From an uncultured Acidimicrobiales bacterium (GTDB lineage: Bacteria; Actinomycetota; Acidimicrobiia; Acidimicrobiales; SZUA-35), in NCBI GenBank assembly GCA_937922805.1, contig CALAJV010000003.1, forward strand, positions 62,001-126,000: a stretch of DNA of 64,000 nucleotides, written 5' to 3'. This document shows positions 43,294-53,253 of the stretch, in pieces (the first letter of the stretch is position 1; each line of letters opens with the position of its first letter). A program made the position numbers and the translations under genes. The notes beneath the pieces are model-generated. The model saw only the letters and a program-made list of their open reading frames with translations. It was not told the origin of the DNA and did no database searches.

Positions 43294-46217
43294 CCAACCT
43301 CCAACGTGACCAACTCGGCTAACTCGTCGTCGGCTAGCTCACCAATCCAGGCATCTGACCCAACGACGCGATCAGCCAGCGCTCGTTTGTTGTTTAGCAG
43401 CTCAGCGACTCTGTCTTCGATCGTGCCCTCAGTTATCACTCGGTGAACGGTTACGGTTTGGTCCTGACCAATACGGTAGGCCCTATCGGTTGCCTGATCT
43501 TCAACGGCAGGATTCCACCATCGATCGTAGTGAACCACGTTGGTGGCCGCCGTTAAGTTCAGCCCAGTGCCGCCTGCCTTGAGGGAAAGAACCAACACAT
43601 CGAGGTTCTTAGCCTGGAACCGATCGACCAGTTCCTGACGGGCTTTGACGCTTTGGCCCCCGTGGAGCATTTCTACCGAATAGCCACTGGTGGTTAAGAA
43701 GTCGACGAGCAACGACCCCATCTTCACGTACTGGGTGAAAATAATTGTTGATTCGCGATTCTGCTCAGCCGTTTCGACTAACCGGCCGACGGCCTCCAGC
43801 TTCCCCGACCGTTCTGGGAGCGGGCCCGCCTCTCCCAAGAACTGGGCTGGGTGATTGGCAATCTGTTTCAGGCTGGTGAGCAGCTTAAGCACCAACCCTC
43901 GACGGGCGATACCTTCGGCCTGTTTAACTTCAGCCAGTGAGTGCTCAACCGTTGCCTTATACAAGGTGACTTGTTCCGCTGTGAGCGGCACTACCAAATC
44001 TCGCTCGATCTTTGGCGGTAGCTCCGGAGCGATCCCGGGGTCGGTCTTGCGGCGGCGAAGCAGAAATGGCTTAACTAGCCGATGTAGCTCCTGGGCCGCG
44101 TTCCGGTCATCATCTCGCTCTATAGGGGTAGCTGTCTGGCGCTTGAATGTGGCTAGTGGACCAAGAATCCCAGGGACAGTCCAATCAAGAATGGCCCAAA
44201 GCTCACTCAAACGATTTTCAACTGGGGTTCCTGTCAACGCTATTCGGGCCCGGGCCGGGATTTTTCTAATGGCTCGAGCGCTGTGAGAGTTGGGGTTTTT
44301 AATGAACTGGGCTTCGTCGGCAGCAGTCAGGTCCCATTCAATTTCAGCTAGTTGATCGGCGTCGCCTCTCACGACCCCATAGGTGGTTAAGACCAGTTCG
44401 GTGTCCTCCAGGTTGGCGAGTGAACGTCGATCGCCGTGAAAGATCCGGACCGAGCCGTCGGGCAGGAAGCGTTCTGCTTCTCGACTCCAGTTGTTCAGCA
44501 GCGAAGTCGGGCAAACAACCAGCGTCCGACCAGGGCGCATAGCATGAAGTGCTAGCAGCTGGACGGTCTTACCTAGTCCCATATCGTCGGCCAAACAACC
44601 ACCAAGGCCCAGCGAACATAGATCAGCCATCCACCCCAGGCCGCGTTGTTGGTAGGGCCGCAACTCGGCCCCGAATCCTGGTGGCGCCATCTGAAGCCGC
44701 TCTTCGGTCAGGGTTTCAAGACACTTTGCCAGTTCGGCGATAGCTCCTTCGAGCCGAACGTCGACTTTCGTTTCCCCTAGCCCAAGAGGTGGTCCCGAAG
44801 CCGAGGTAAGCGCGGCGAGATCTAGCGAACCTTCACGAGCCGCTCGGAGCAGATCAGACGTGGTGAGATGCGGTGCTTTAGACTTGAGCTGCTCTCTCGT
44901 TTGGCGGTCGAGTTGAACCCATTTGCCCCTCAACGGGACGACCGCTCTTTTCGCGTCGCTCAACACCTCAAGCTCTTCGGTGGTGAGCTCAACCCCATCG
45001 ATCAAAAACTCCCAGTCGACGGTGAGCAAACTTTCCAAGTCAAGAAGGCCAGGCAACGCTCCCGTCGGTGCCGATTCGGAGGTAACCACCAACTTTCGTT
45101 CGATTCTCGGAGCGACCAGTTCCGAAGGCCAACGAACCTCGACGTCGGCGTCGGCTAGCTCGTCCAGTTTGTCGAGTAAGGCATCGATCTCGTCTTCGCG
45201 TAGCCATGCCTCAACAGGCATCTCTTCGTCGAGCACCGCGGCCAACGGTCGGACGAGCAAACTAGTTCTACGGAGGCCAGCGAGTAACGTGATTTCAGCC
45301 TGTTGCCCAAGTCGTTCCATGACTACGGCCGGTGCTTTCCAGAAATCGGCGGCATCGACGATAAGCGACGGATCAGCTTTGCTTTGTAGCTGAAATCGGA
45401 GATTCCAGTAGTGATCGGCCAACTCGCCGCTATCACACGTTTTGTCTGAATTAGGTTGAGCTTGTTGGCTGGCTGGCCGATCGGCCGGCGGTTCGGCTCT
45501 TATGACCAGCTTGGCCTCAGCACAATGAGCAGCCGCCAACTCGTTGACCCAGGGGGCCAAATGTCGGACCCGGGTTGGTCGGCGATCAGCAAATACCGAA
45601 AGCCGACTAACCCTGTGGGCGGCCGAAGTCCGTAGCAACGTGTCAGCCACGGCATCAAAAACGGCACGAACAACAAACTCAGGGTCAGCGATTTTGTGCC
45701 GCCCCGGCACTGGAGTGGCATGAGCTTCGGCCGGCAGGGAACTGACGCAAGCCTGAACCAAGTTGAGTTCGTTCGGCCCCAGCGGATCGACTCGCCAACA
45801 GTCATAGCCTTGCGGGCTAACCCACGGCAGAACCCGGCCTTGTGCAATCATGGCTAAAGCAACGCGAACCACTCCGGCCCAGCTGTGAGCCGAGCGGCTG
45901 CCTACAGAAGTACGACAGAGCTGAGCGAGCGCATCGATCGCTGTCGCCATCTCATACCGTTCGGCCACAACGCCTGTAACTGCGGTACCTCGTTTAGCGG
46001 GTAGGGCAAGGCTGAGCTGTGTGCGGGGCGCATTTTCAACCTTCGACTCGCTTCGATCAACTGACTCCACAACGATGTTCTCGCCGCCAGTCGAAGCTAC
46101 TGGTTCGCCCGGTGCCGCGCTCAGTAGACCGCCGGGATTGAGAGGGTCCCAAAGCCCAAACCACGACGAGCGCGGCGGATCCTCAGCCACAAAAGTCACG
46201 TTCTTGACTAGCTCCAC
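43290..46217 (-). CDS. SNF2/RapA-family DEAD-like helicase
   Basis: 975 residues. The C-terminal ~500 hold the motor: motif I LADDMGLGKT, motif II as DEAQ rather than DEAH, motif III LTGTPVENRLSELW, and the helicase-C end HYDRWWNPAVEDQATDRAYRIGQ. The N-terminal ~450 residues are poorly conserved, as in HepA-like proteins with a DUF3670-type region. ATP-driven translocation on double-stranded DNA is the family activity. The start GTG follows TAAGAT at -13 to -8. It is first in the operon with the SWIM gene. Confidence 0.9.
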   Translation of the reverse strand: MELVKNVTFVAEDPPRSSWFGLWDPLNPGGLLSAAPGEPVASTGGENIVVESVDRSESKVENAPRTQLSLALPAKRGTAVTGVVAERYEMATAIDALAQLCRTSVGSRSAHSWAGVVRVALAMIAQGRVLPWVSPQGYDCWRVDPLGPNELNLVQACVSSLPAEAHATPVPGRHKIADPEFVVRAVFDAVADTLLRTSAAHRVSRLSVFADRRPTRVRHLAPWVNELAAAHCAEAKLVIRAEPPADRPASQQAQPNSDKTCDSGELADHYWNLRFQLQSKADPSLIVDAADFWKAPAVVMERLGQQAEITLLAGLRRTSLLVRPLAAVLDEEMPVEAWLREDEIDALLDKLDELADADVEVRWPSELVAPRIERKLVVTSESAPTGALPGLLDLESLLTVDWEFLIDGVELTTEELEVLSDAKRAVVPLRGKWVQLDRQTREQLKSKAPHLTTSDLLRAAREGSLDLAALTSASGPPLGLGETKVDVRLEGAIAELAKCLETLTEERLQMAPPGFGAELRPYQQRGLGWMADLCSLGLGGCLADDMGLGKTVQLLALHAMRPGRTLVVCPTSLLNNWSREAERFLPDGSVRIFHGDRRSLANLEDTELVLTTYGVVRGDADQLAEIEWDLTAADEAQFIKNPNSHSARAIRKIPARARIALTGTPVENRLSELWAILDWTVPGILGPLATFKRQTATPIERDDDRNAAQELHRLVKPFLLRRRKTDPGIAPELPPKIERDLVVPLTAEQVTLYKATVEHSLAEVKQAEGIARRGLVLKLLTSLKQIANHPAQFLGEAGPLPERSGKLEAVGRLVETAEQNRESTIIFTQYVKMGSLLVDFLTTSGYSVEMLHGGQSVKARQELVDRFQAKNLDVLVLSLKAGGTGLNLTAATNVVHYDRWWNPAVEDQATDRAYRIGQDQTVTVHRVITEGTIEDRVAELLNNKRALADRVVGSDAWIGELADDELAELVTLEVG

Positions 46218-46296
46218 AGATGAGATCTTAGCCGATTAGAACACTTGTTCGATTGACTATTGCTACAGAATTTCTCGAGACCTAGTTGTTCAGTCG

Positions 46297-46974
46297 CTAA
46301 TCGGCTGCGTTGTCGATCTTCCAGTCCGCGATGACGCTATGGGTAACCACGTACCGTGCGTTTGGGAGATCGTTGTTGTCCGCTTTTGCCTCAGCCTCGG
46401 ATTGGGTAAAGCCATAGCCGATCCAACGTTTCACCAAGCGTTGCCGCAGTACCGGCTCGGCAACCTCGACCATAATCGTGGCGTCAAATTGCTGATGCAA
46501 ATCACGCCAACCGGGTTGTCCGCTAAGCAAGTAGTTCCCTTCCACTATGACTAGGCGAACCTGTTGGTCGACTAGTAGCGCGGCGGCACGAGACATTTCG
46601 ATCGAGCGGTCAAAAGCAGGCACCGCTACGAACGGCTCATCGTTTCGCTTGATTCGTTCCAGCGTAGAGGCCAACCCACCGGTATCGAATGTGTGAGGTG
46701 CTCCCTTTCGATCGCTCCAACCTCGGGCCGCTAGCACTCTGTTATCGAAGTGAAATCCGTCCATACCAACAACGGCGCTCGCCCCAGCACCACCAACCGT
46801 CTCATCGGCCGATAGTTGATCTGCTAACCACTGACAGAGCGTGGATTTACCTGAGGCTGGGGGCCCGGCGACGGCCACGACTCGGCGATCGCCCTCACCG
46901 GTGTCGGCAAGTAACGTAGCCAACTCCCCCGCGAGCTCATACCGACCTTGGACGACCGTTCGATCAGAAGACAC
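46297..46974 (-). CDS. P-loop nucleoside/sugar kinase (uridine kinase-like, YggC/FrcK group)
   Basis: The GTG at 46974 is chosen because TACACT lies at -13 to -8; the longer frame opens with TTG. About 225 residues with Walker A AGPPASGKST, a substrate loop MDGFHFDN (typical of the pantothenate/uridine kinase-like group called fructose transport kinase), and VEGNYLL. The last part reads RWIGYGFTQSEAEAKADNNDLPNARYV, also typical. The phosphate acceptor is unknown. Confidence 0.82.
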   Translation of the reverse strand: MSSDRTVVQGRYELAGELATLLADTGEGDRRVVAVAGPPASGKSTLCQWLADQLSADETVGGAGASAVVGMDGFHFDNRVLAARGWSDRKGAPHTFDTGGLASTLERIKRNDEPFVAVPAFDRSIEMSRAAALLVDQQVRLVIVEGNYLLSGQPGWRDLHQQFDATIMVEVAEPVLRQRLVKRWIGYGFTQSEAEAKADNNDLPNARYVVTHSVIADWKIDNAAD

Positions 46975-47094
46975 TGCTCTAAGTGTAAACGCTAACACTC
47001 GAGCGGTTGATGCCGAACAGAACAAGGTAGGTCGTTAGGCCTACGACTAATGACCCGCCCAATCGCTACCTCTGCCCAAACGACGGCTCGCTAA

Positions 47095-48498
47095 ATGCTC
47101 TTCAACTCAGTCCAGTTTCTCCTGTTCTTCGTTACGTTCGCTGCCTTGTACTGGGCGCTTCCGGGGCGCGCTCGTAATGGGCTTCTGCTGGCCGGCTCTT
47201 ACCTTTTTTACGGTATGTGGGACTGGCGGTTTCTCAGTCTGCTGGCCCTATCGACCGGTGTCGATTACGCCGTTGGCCGCAAGCTAGCGTCAAGCCAAAC
47301 CGACCGGCGGCGCAAAGTGTTGCTGACTGTCTCGATCGCGGTAAATCTTGGAATGCTTGGTGTGTTCAAGTATCTGAACTTCTTTGCCGCCAGTTTTGCC
47401 AGCCTTCTAGACAACGTTGGGCTAGCCCCAAACCGGCCATTGTTAAACGTGTTGTTACCGGTCGGAATCAGCTTCTACACGTTTCAGACAATGTCCTACA
47501 CAATCGATGTGTACCGACGGAAGCTAGATCCGGTTAAAAACATCATTGACTTCGCGACCTTCGTCGCCTATTTCCCACAACTAGTAGCAGGGCCGATTGA
47601 ACGAGCTAAAGTTCTGCTTCCACAGATCACCTCCTCGCAGCGGTCGCTGACAAAAGATTCTGTCGCATCCGGTTTGGGACTTATCGTTCTCGGGCTAGGC
47701 AAAAAGGTGGTGCTAGCAGACGGCGTGGCTCATATCGCCGATCGAGCTTTCGACGATCCAACGAAGCTGTCGTGGATTGCGATCACCGCTGGGGTGCTGG
47801 CATTCGCCATCCAAATCTACGGGGACTTCGCTGGGTACACCGACATTGCCCGAGGGGTATCTCGGCTGCTCGGCATCGAACTTAGTGTCAACTTTGCCCA
47901 GCCGTACTTGTCTCGAAGCATCACTGAATTTTGGCGACGATGGCACATTTCGCTTTCGAACTGGCTTCGCGATTACCTTTACATTTCCCTCGGCGGCAAC
48001 CGTCAAGGAACTGCTCGAACCTACGTGAACCTGATGGCGACCATGCTGCTTGGAGGCTTGTGGCATGGGGCCTCGTGGAACTTTGTTGTGTGGGGCGGCC
48101 TTCACGGTTTGTATCTCGTAGTCCACCGACTGGCCCGCGGTGGCGCGGTTTCAGACCGGTCGGTGGCCTTTCGCGACATCCCAGCGATGACGACGACGTT
48201 TTGTGTTGTCGCTAGCACCTGGATCTTCTTCCGAGCCCCTGATTTCACAACCTCAGCACAAATTTTCCGGGGTCTCGCCGCTCAATCTGGGGCTTGGGTC
48301 CCGTCCGAGGTCGTTCTCGTTGGCCTAGCCGCCTTTGCGATGTTCGTCACTGATTTCGTGGCTCGATCCGGACGCCTCAACTTGGAACTCCTCGTGAGAC
48401 GACCTGCACTTAGCGGCGCTCTGACCACCGCAGCCCTAGCGGCCATCATCTTGTTCTCTGGAGAAGCCCCTCGACCGTTCGTCTACTTCCAATTCTGA
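47095..48498 (+). CDS. MBOAT-family O-acyltransferase (AlgI-like)
   Basis: 467 residues with about ten to twelve membrane segments. Family motifs include GISFYTFQTMSYTIDVYR, FPQLVAGPIERA, SRSITEFWRRWHISLSNWLRDYLYISLGGNR and the catalytic His region MLGGLWHGASWNFVVWGGLHG. AlgI-type proteins pass acetyl groups through the membrane onto extracellular glycans. Two SGNH-like proteins follow within 3 and 7 bases, together forming an O-acylation operon. Confidence 0.92.
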   Translation: MLFNSVQFLLFFVTFAALYWALPGRARNGLLLAGSYLFYGMWDWRFLSLLALSTGVDYAVGRKLASSQTDRRRKVLLTVSIAVNLGMLGVFKYLNFFAASFASLLDNVGLAPNRPLLNVLLPVGISFYTFQTMSYTIDVYRRKLDPVKNIIDFATFVAYFPQLVAGPIERAKVLLPQITSSQRSLTKDSVASGLGLIVLGLGKKVVLADGVAHIADRAFDDPTKLSWIAITAGVLAFAIQIYGDFAGYTDIARGVSRLLGIELSVNFAQPYLSRSITEFWRRWHISLSNWLRDYLYISLGGNRQGTARTYVNLMATMLLGGLWHGASWNFVVWGGLHGLYLVVHRLARGGAVSDRSVAFRDIPAMTTTFCVVASTWIFFRAPDFTTSAQIFRGLAAQSGAWVPSEVVLVGLAAFAMFVTDFVARSGRLNLELLVRRPALSGALTTAALAAIILFSGEAPRPFVYFQF

Positions 48499-48501
48499 GC
48501 C

Positions 48502-50403
48502 ATGAACAAATTTCAAAACACCTACGTCAAAAACGCAAACCGAATTGTAGCGAAACCAGACGCTCCAAGGCGGTGCCGCCTTCGGTTTACTGTCGCGCTA
48601 GTGTCCGGGTTCTGTCTTATCCTGACCGCCTGTTCTTCCTCTCCCGCAGCGGAGCGAGGCTATGACACAGCCCAGGAAATCGTCGCCCAAATCGAAGGCA
48701 CGTCGGCATCAGGGTATGCAGTCGAACCGCGATCAAACGACGATGGCCCCGGGCTCCGAGTAGCTGGTAGCCAATGTGAACGTACGATAACGACCGATGA
48801 ATACGGTTTCGAACAAGAGGTCGTCGACTGCGGCGATATACCGGAAACAGAATCCTCAGGCGATACCTCGATCGACGCTGTCGCTAGCGACACTCCTACC
48901 AACGGGCAAGCGGCCAGAACCAACAATGCCTCGAATCTCGTCGATCGCGCAACCTCTTCGACAAGCAACAACGATTCGGTTGCGTCAACCAACCCATCGA
49001 ACGCTCAAGGATCGACGACTTCCGCCTCGGGCACCGTTCAACCTCCTCCATCAACATCGGTTTCGAACCGAGGAACAGGTACTTCTAAGCGAGCGCCGGC
49101 AGTGCAGACCAGTCCAACCACGGCAACAACTTCAGGAGGAGCGAACCTCGCCAAGACGACCCGACCAGCCACAATTAGAGTCGACGACGTCCTAGCCTAT
49201 GAGGGGTTCCTACCCCTCGATTATTACCCGGCCTTGGCCGCGACCGCTCCGACTCAGATCCTCCAAGACGGCTTCGCCGAAATCGGCCGCCTTCTTGATC
49301 TGGTTGAAACCTATTGCGGTCGCGATTTGGATCAATGGATGAACGCGCTCTCCCAACTAGGCATTAAGGCTAAGAACCTGGCTACTACCACCGCCGCCAG
49401 TGGCTCGTTCGCCGGATCGATCGAGGCCAAGGCACTAGCTCGCTCACTCATCGAACGAGCCCTTCACGAGTCAGGTTGCGCTAACCCTGGAGCTAGCGCT
49501 CTCTCATCAAGCCAGAGCCGAGCGGCCCTTGCTCAAACCAAAGCCACTACCGAAACCGTCGTTTCGCTCGACAATGCCCTTCGCTCGTCAACAAACGGTC
49601 CGCTGTTCCATCAATTTTCCACCTACCCCAACTACCTGTGGCTTCGAAACGAGACCGTTCCCACCGAGGTGATTCTGGTCGGATCTTCTCAGGTCGGAGC
49701 GGGTTTGGACGTCAAGGCCCTGAACCAACAGTTCGACCTTGAGTTCGGATCGGTTCAGCTACCAGGTGGGTTGGCTGAGGTTCAACAGTGGTGGATACCC
49801 GAAGTCACCAGTTTGGTGAACCCCAAAACGGTAGTTTGGTTCGTCGGCCCCCTCGACTTGTTCACAGGTTGTGATGTTGGCGGTCGCAAGGGGCAATACG
49901 TTGCCAACCACCAAGCTCGAACCAAGACGTTCAATCGCAATGGTTGGCTTCGCAACTACGACGCGCTCGATCGAATCATCGGGCCTCGTTTCCCCGACGA
50001 AACGGTTAGAGGCGACGCCCCTAAACGAATTGGGCGTGACGCAGAAGGACTCAAAACCCAACGCGCCCAGTACGCGGGCGACTTCAACCATTTCTGTACT
50101 GATCGAGCTCAACTAATTCAGCAGCAAGTAAGCGACCTGAGAGCCCAAAACCGCAAAGTAATCGTTATTGGTATGCCGGTTCATCCAGAACTGACGGCGG
50201 CCAGACAAGGCGGGCAAACAACGACTACGAACGACATGGCCACCTTTGCCGAGCGGTACCTGGCGGGCGCTCAGTTCATTGATCTAACCACCACGATGCA
50301 AACCTCCGACCCCTGGTCTGACTTGACCCATCTCACCCAACCGGGCTCGGTCCAATTCACCAACCACGTAATCGATCACCTCTACGCCAACGGAATTAGG
50401 TAG
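48502..50403 (+). CDS. Lipoprotein with C-terminal SGNH-like esterase/acyltransferase domain
   Basis: 633 residues. A signal segment ends in the lipobox LTAC. A Ser/Thr/Asn-rich linker of about 160 residues and a helical region follow. The last ~240 residues form an SGNH-like domain with the nucleophile loop VILVGSSQVGAG and the terminal Asp-His in SDLTHLTQPG. This is the layout expected for an AlgX/AlgJ-type partner that takes acyl groups from the MBOAT protein. It starts 3 bases after the MBOAT stop. Confidence 0.75.
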   Translation: MNKFQNTYVKNANRIVAKPDAPRRCRLRFTVALVSGFCLILTACSSSPAAERGYDTAQEIVAQIEGTSASGYAVEPRSNDDGPGLRVAGSQCERTITTDEYGFEQEVVDCGDIPETESSGDTSIDAVASDTPTNGQAARTNNASNLVDRATSSTSNNDSVASTNPSNAQGSTTSASGTVQPPPSTSVSNRGTGTSKRAPAVQTSPTTATTSGGANLAKTTRPATIRVDDVLAYEGFLPLDYYPALAATAPTQILQDGFAEIGRLLDLVETYCGRDLDQWMNALSQLGIKAKNLATTTAASGSFAGSIEAKALARSLIERALHESGCANPGASALSSSQSRAALAQTKATTETVVSLDNALRSSTNGPLFHQFSTYPNYLWLRNETVPTEVILVGSSQVGAGLDVKALNQQFDLEFGSVQLPGGLAEVQQWWIPEVTSLVNPKTVVWFVGPLDLFTGCDVGGRKGQYVANHQARTKTFNRNGWLRNYDALDRIIGPRFPDETVRGDAPKRIGRDAEGLKTQRAQYAGDFNHFCTDRAQLIQQQVSDLRAQNRKVIVIGMPVHPELTAARQGGQTTTTNDMATFAERYLAGAQFIDLTTTMQTSDPWSDLTHLTQPGSVQFTNHVIDHLYANGIR

Positions 50404-50410
50404 CGCCCAA

Positions 50411-51400
50411 ATGGCATTAATACTGACGCAACCTCAACCAGCCCGGCCGTACAAAACAGCGGCCCGTTTCTTCATCGGGCTTCTGGCCATGGCTATGGCA
50501 TTAGAACTAGGAGCCCGTGCCGCAGTGCTAGCTGCAGGAACACCGACTCTACGGTGGCATGACTACAGTGCGCAGCTGAAAATCGAGCAGCTCGATACGA
50601 AATCAGACTCATTCGACACGATCATCATTGGTACCTCGATGGCCCAGCAGGGCCTGGTTCCCGACGCACTCGCTGCCCGGTCGACCTATAACGCTAGTCT
50701 CAACGGCGGCGTTCCGGTGGTGATGGAACCTTGGTTGACAGACCACGTCCTCAATCGGATCAGCAACGACGGTCCACCAACAACCGTCATCTGGGGCTTG
50801 TCGAGCCTGGATCTGTCAGCTACCTACGGCCAAGCCACTATCGATGCCTACAACCAATCGCCATCGGGTCGAACTGGAATGCTCGCCACACTCGACCGAG
50901 CGCTCGCAGAACACTCGACGTTCGTTGCCAATCGGGCCGCTCTTCGAGACCCCTCAGCATTGGCTGGCCAACAACGACAGACGTCTCTTGTCCAGTACGA
51001 CGAAGCGGTCCAATCCCTAGGTTCATCGGGGGAACGGCGAGACTTCTCTCGGTCCACATCAGCCGAGCGGGCCGAGGAGATTCGACAGCGGATTTCATCC
51101 TACGCGCTTGATATCGACGATATAGCTGCCATCATCCGTACGATTGAAGACCTACAAGCCCAGGGCATCGAAGTTGTCCTTGTCGAGCTTCCGGTTCCGC
51201 CGAGGTTCCTGGCTCTCTACGAAACCGGGCAGGCCCACAACGCATTTCAAATGGCTTTGGAAGCTATTTCAGAGGAGATGGATGTGCGACTGGTTGTCAG
51301 CCCGGACAACTACACCGACAGTGATTTCGTAGACTTTACGCACCTGAACGAATCCAGCGCTCGACTGTTCACCGAAACAATTAGCGCCCAGGTCGGCTAA
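50411..51400 (+). CDS. Membrane-anchored SGNH-like protein, second acylation partner
   Basis: 329 residues with an N-terminal anchor (FFIGLLAMAMALELGARAAVLA). The SGNH domain has the nucleophile loop TIIIGTSMAQQGL and the terminal FVDFTHLNESS Asp-His dyad. Its motifs parallel those of the preceding lipoprotein, so the two are distant paralogues. It is separated by 7 bases from the preceding gene and is last in the operon; its stop is 12 bases from the convergent EEP gene. Confidence 0.75.
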   Translation: MALILTQPQPARPYKTAARFFIGLLAMAMALELGARAAVLAAGTPTLRWHDYSAQLKIEQLDTKSDSFDTIIIGTSMAQQGLVPDALAARSTYNASLNGGVPVVMEPWLTDHVLNRISNDGPPTTVIWGLSSLDLSATYGQATIDAYNQSPSGRTGMLATLDRALAEHSTFVANRAALRDPSALAGQQRQTSLVQYDEAVQSLGSSGERRDFSRSTSAERAEEIRQRISSYALDIDDIAAIIRTIEDLQAQGIEVVLVELPVPPRFLALYETGQAHNAFQMALEAISEEMDVRLVVSPDNYTDSDFVDFTHLNESSARLFTETISAQVG

Positions 51401-51411
51401 ACCACAACCAT

Positions 51412-52119
51412 CTAGTTCGCTACGTTCGCGCTGGCCGCTTTTGCGTAAAGAGCAAAATGGTCCGAGACGTGAAATTGCTGTCCTCCGTGTTCGACCGGCT
51501 GGGAACGAACCACTTGTTCGGTAAGGCGTAAACTGGGCGTGACAAAACATCTGGTGAAGTACGCAGTGAATCTGTGGTCGCCAGCTCGGAAGTTATTGGT
51601 CTTACTGTTCCACGTCGGTTGAGGCGGCTTGGGAGCTAACAACGAGAATCGAGTGACAAGATCGTCGACCTCGTCGATCCGGGTGTTCGTGTCACCAACA
51701 ATAATCAAATCTTCAGTTTTGCTGGCCTGAACGATAGAGGCGAGCTGATCCCGACGTTCGGCTTCTGAGCCGGGCCCAGGGCTGAGGTGGACGTTAGCGA
51801 TCGTTAGGTTGATCGACTTCAAGGTAGTAACAACGGCGCATCCCTCAACCGTTGCGAAGTCGGCCTCGGAGTCCAGAAGTTCATGGCGAACGAGCGTGGC
51901 CAAATTTCCACTATGAGAACGAGGGTTGGCTCGAATCATGTCATGAGTTTCGATGAACGGCACCTGTCCCGGCAGCTCTTGGAACACCACGACATCGGGC
52001 TCCAACTCCAACACGACGTCGCGAACATGAGCCTCAGTATCGTGTTGAGCCCACGCTTGCGGCGCCGCAGAAGAGCGCTCATACATCGCTAAGTTCCAAC
52101 TCAAAAAGCTAACGCCCAT
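51412..52119 (-). CDS. Endonuclease/exonuclease/phosphatase (EEP) family protein
   Basis: About 235 residues from the ATG at 52119 (GTG at 52155 is the longer option). EEP catalytic blocks are in order: SWNLAMY, DVVVFQELPG, NVHLSPGPG, IIVGDTNTR and the final VSDHFAL. These enzymes are metal-dependent phosphodiesterases acting on DNA, RNA or phospholipids; no signal peptide is visible, so a cytoplasmic nuclease or nucleotide phosphodiesterase is possible. Substrate unknown. Confidence 0.82.
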   Translation of the reverse strand: MGVSFLSWNLAMYERSSAAPQAWAQHDTEAHVRDVVLELEPDVVVFQELPGQVPFIETHDMIRANPRSHSGNLATLVRHELLDSEADFATVEGCAVVTTLKSINLTIANVHLSPGPGSEAERRDQLASIVQASKTEDLIIVGDTNTRIDEVDDLVTRFSLLAPKPPQPTWNSKTNNFRAGDHRFTAYFTRCFVTPSLRLTEQVVRSQPVEHGGQQFHVSDHFALYAKAASANVAN

Positions 52120-52287
52120 GATCGCGACGATACCTGGGCTATCAACGGCCGACACCCGAGATGTGTCAACGCCGATAATTAGCGCATACTCCGACGCGGC
52201 AAACCCTTACATGGCGTCGACACAGGTGGTAATGCACGAGGAGAAACCGGCTCTTGACCGGACGATCGTTCAGTGTAAGATCCGAAC

Positions 52288-53253
52288 GTGGCACAAATCA
52301 CCTCGAACTCATCAACCAGTCGTGGCGACCGCAACCGAAGCACTAAAGAACGGATCGGGTTTGTTGGGCTGGGCAATATGGGTGGCCCAATGGCCAGACG
52401 GCTAGCCGAAAACGGCTACGACGTGACGGTGTTCGACATCAACGCCGAAGCGCAAGCAGCAACAGTGGCGGCTGGAGCCACCGCTGCTAAGTCAGCCAAC
52501 ACGTGCGCAGCTGATGCCGACCTGTTCTTAACGTCGCTGCCTAGACCTGATCATGTCGTTGCCGTGATGGATCAAGGCGGCGCGCTGGCCGAGCTCAAGC
52601 CAGGCAGTATCTGGGTTGATCTAACGACCAACCGCACTGCTCTAGTTCAGGAACTGGCGGCCAAAGCGCCGCCAGAGGTTTCGGTTGTTGATTCACCAGT
52701 GACCGGAGCAGTAGATGGGGCCAGGAACGGGACGTTGACGCTGTTTGCTGGCGGGTCCGATGCCGACCTTGATCGCGTGGTGCCGGTGCTAGAAAACTTG
52801 GGACGTACGATTCGATGTGGCCCGCTGGGAACCGGCAACGTAACCAAGCTAGTCACGAACCAGTTGTGGTTCATCCACGCCGCTGCTCTAGGCGAGGGGT
52901 TCGCTCTCGGCATGGCTAACGGAGTCAAGCTCGACGTGCTCTGGGAAGCGATGAAGGACTCGGTGGCCGATAGCTTCGTGGCGCGCCACGATGCTCCATC
53001 AATCTTCGCCGGCCACTACGACCCTAGCTTCACCCTCGATTTGTGTATGAAAGATCTGGGGCTGACGATGGAACTAGCAACCAACGTCGATACCGACCTA
53101 CCAATGACTGAACAGGCTCAGACCACATTCGCACGGGCCACCGAACGGTATGGCAGCGACGTTGGCGAGCTCCATGTCGCAAAACGAATTGAAGATGATG
53201 CCGATCTCTCATTCCGGATGGACGGCGACTGGATTCCACACTGGGAGGCATGA
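52288..53253 (+). CDS. 3-hydroxyisobutyrate dehydrogenase family NAD(P)-dependent oxidoreductase
   Basis: 321 residues. The dinucleotide loop reads IGFVGLGNMGGPMARRL and the substrate loop VVDSPVTGAVDGARNGTL; the catalytic lysine region is GNVTKLVTNQL. The family oxidises short beta-hydroxy acids such as 3-hydroxyisobutyrate or tartronate semialdehyde. The GTG start has TAAGAT exactly at -12 to -7. The stop overlaps the ATG of the downstream oxygenase gene (ATGA), so the two enzymes probably act on the same pathway. Confidence 0.87.
   Translation: MAQITSNSSTSRGDRNRSTKERIGFVGLGNMGGPMARRLAENGYDVTVFDINAEAQAATVAAGATAAKSANTCAADADLFLTSLPRPDHVVAVMDQGGALAELKPGSIWVDLTTNRTALVQELAAKAPPEVSVVDSPVTGAVDGARNGTLTLFAGGSDADLDRVVPVLENLGRTIRCGPLGTGNVTKLVTNQLWFIHAAALGEGFALGMANGVKLDVLWEAMKDSVADSFVARHDAPSIFAGHYDPSFTLDLCMKDLGLTMELATNVDTDLPMTEQAQTTFARATERYGSDVGELHVAKRIEDDADLSFRMDGDWIPHWEA

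Noticed and set aside
42160-46217. SNF2-SWIM pair as a phage-defence island
   Set aside because: No associated nuclease, methyltransferase, phospholipase or mobile-element genes; this two-gene arrangement is common in actinobacteria.
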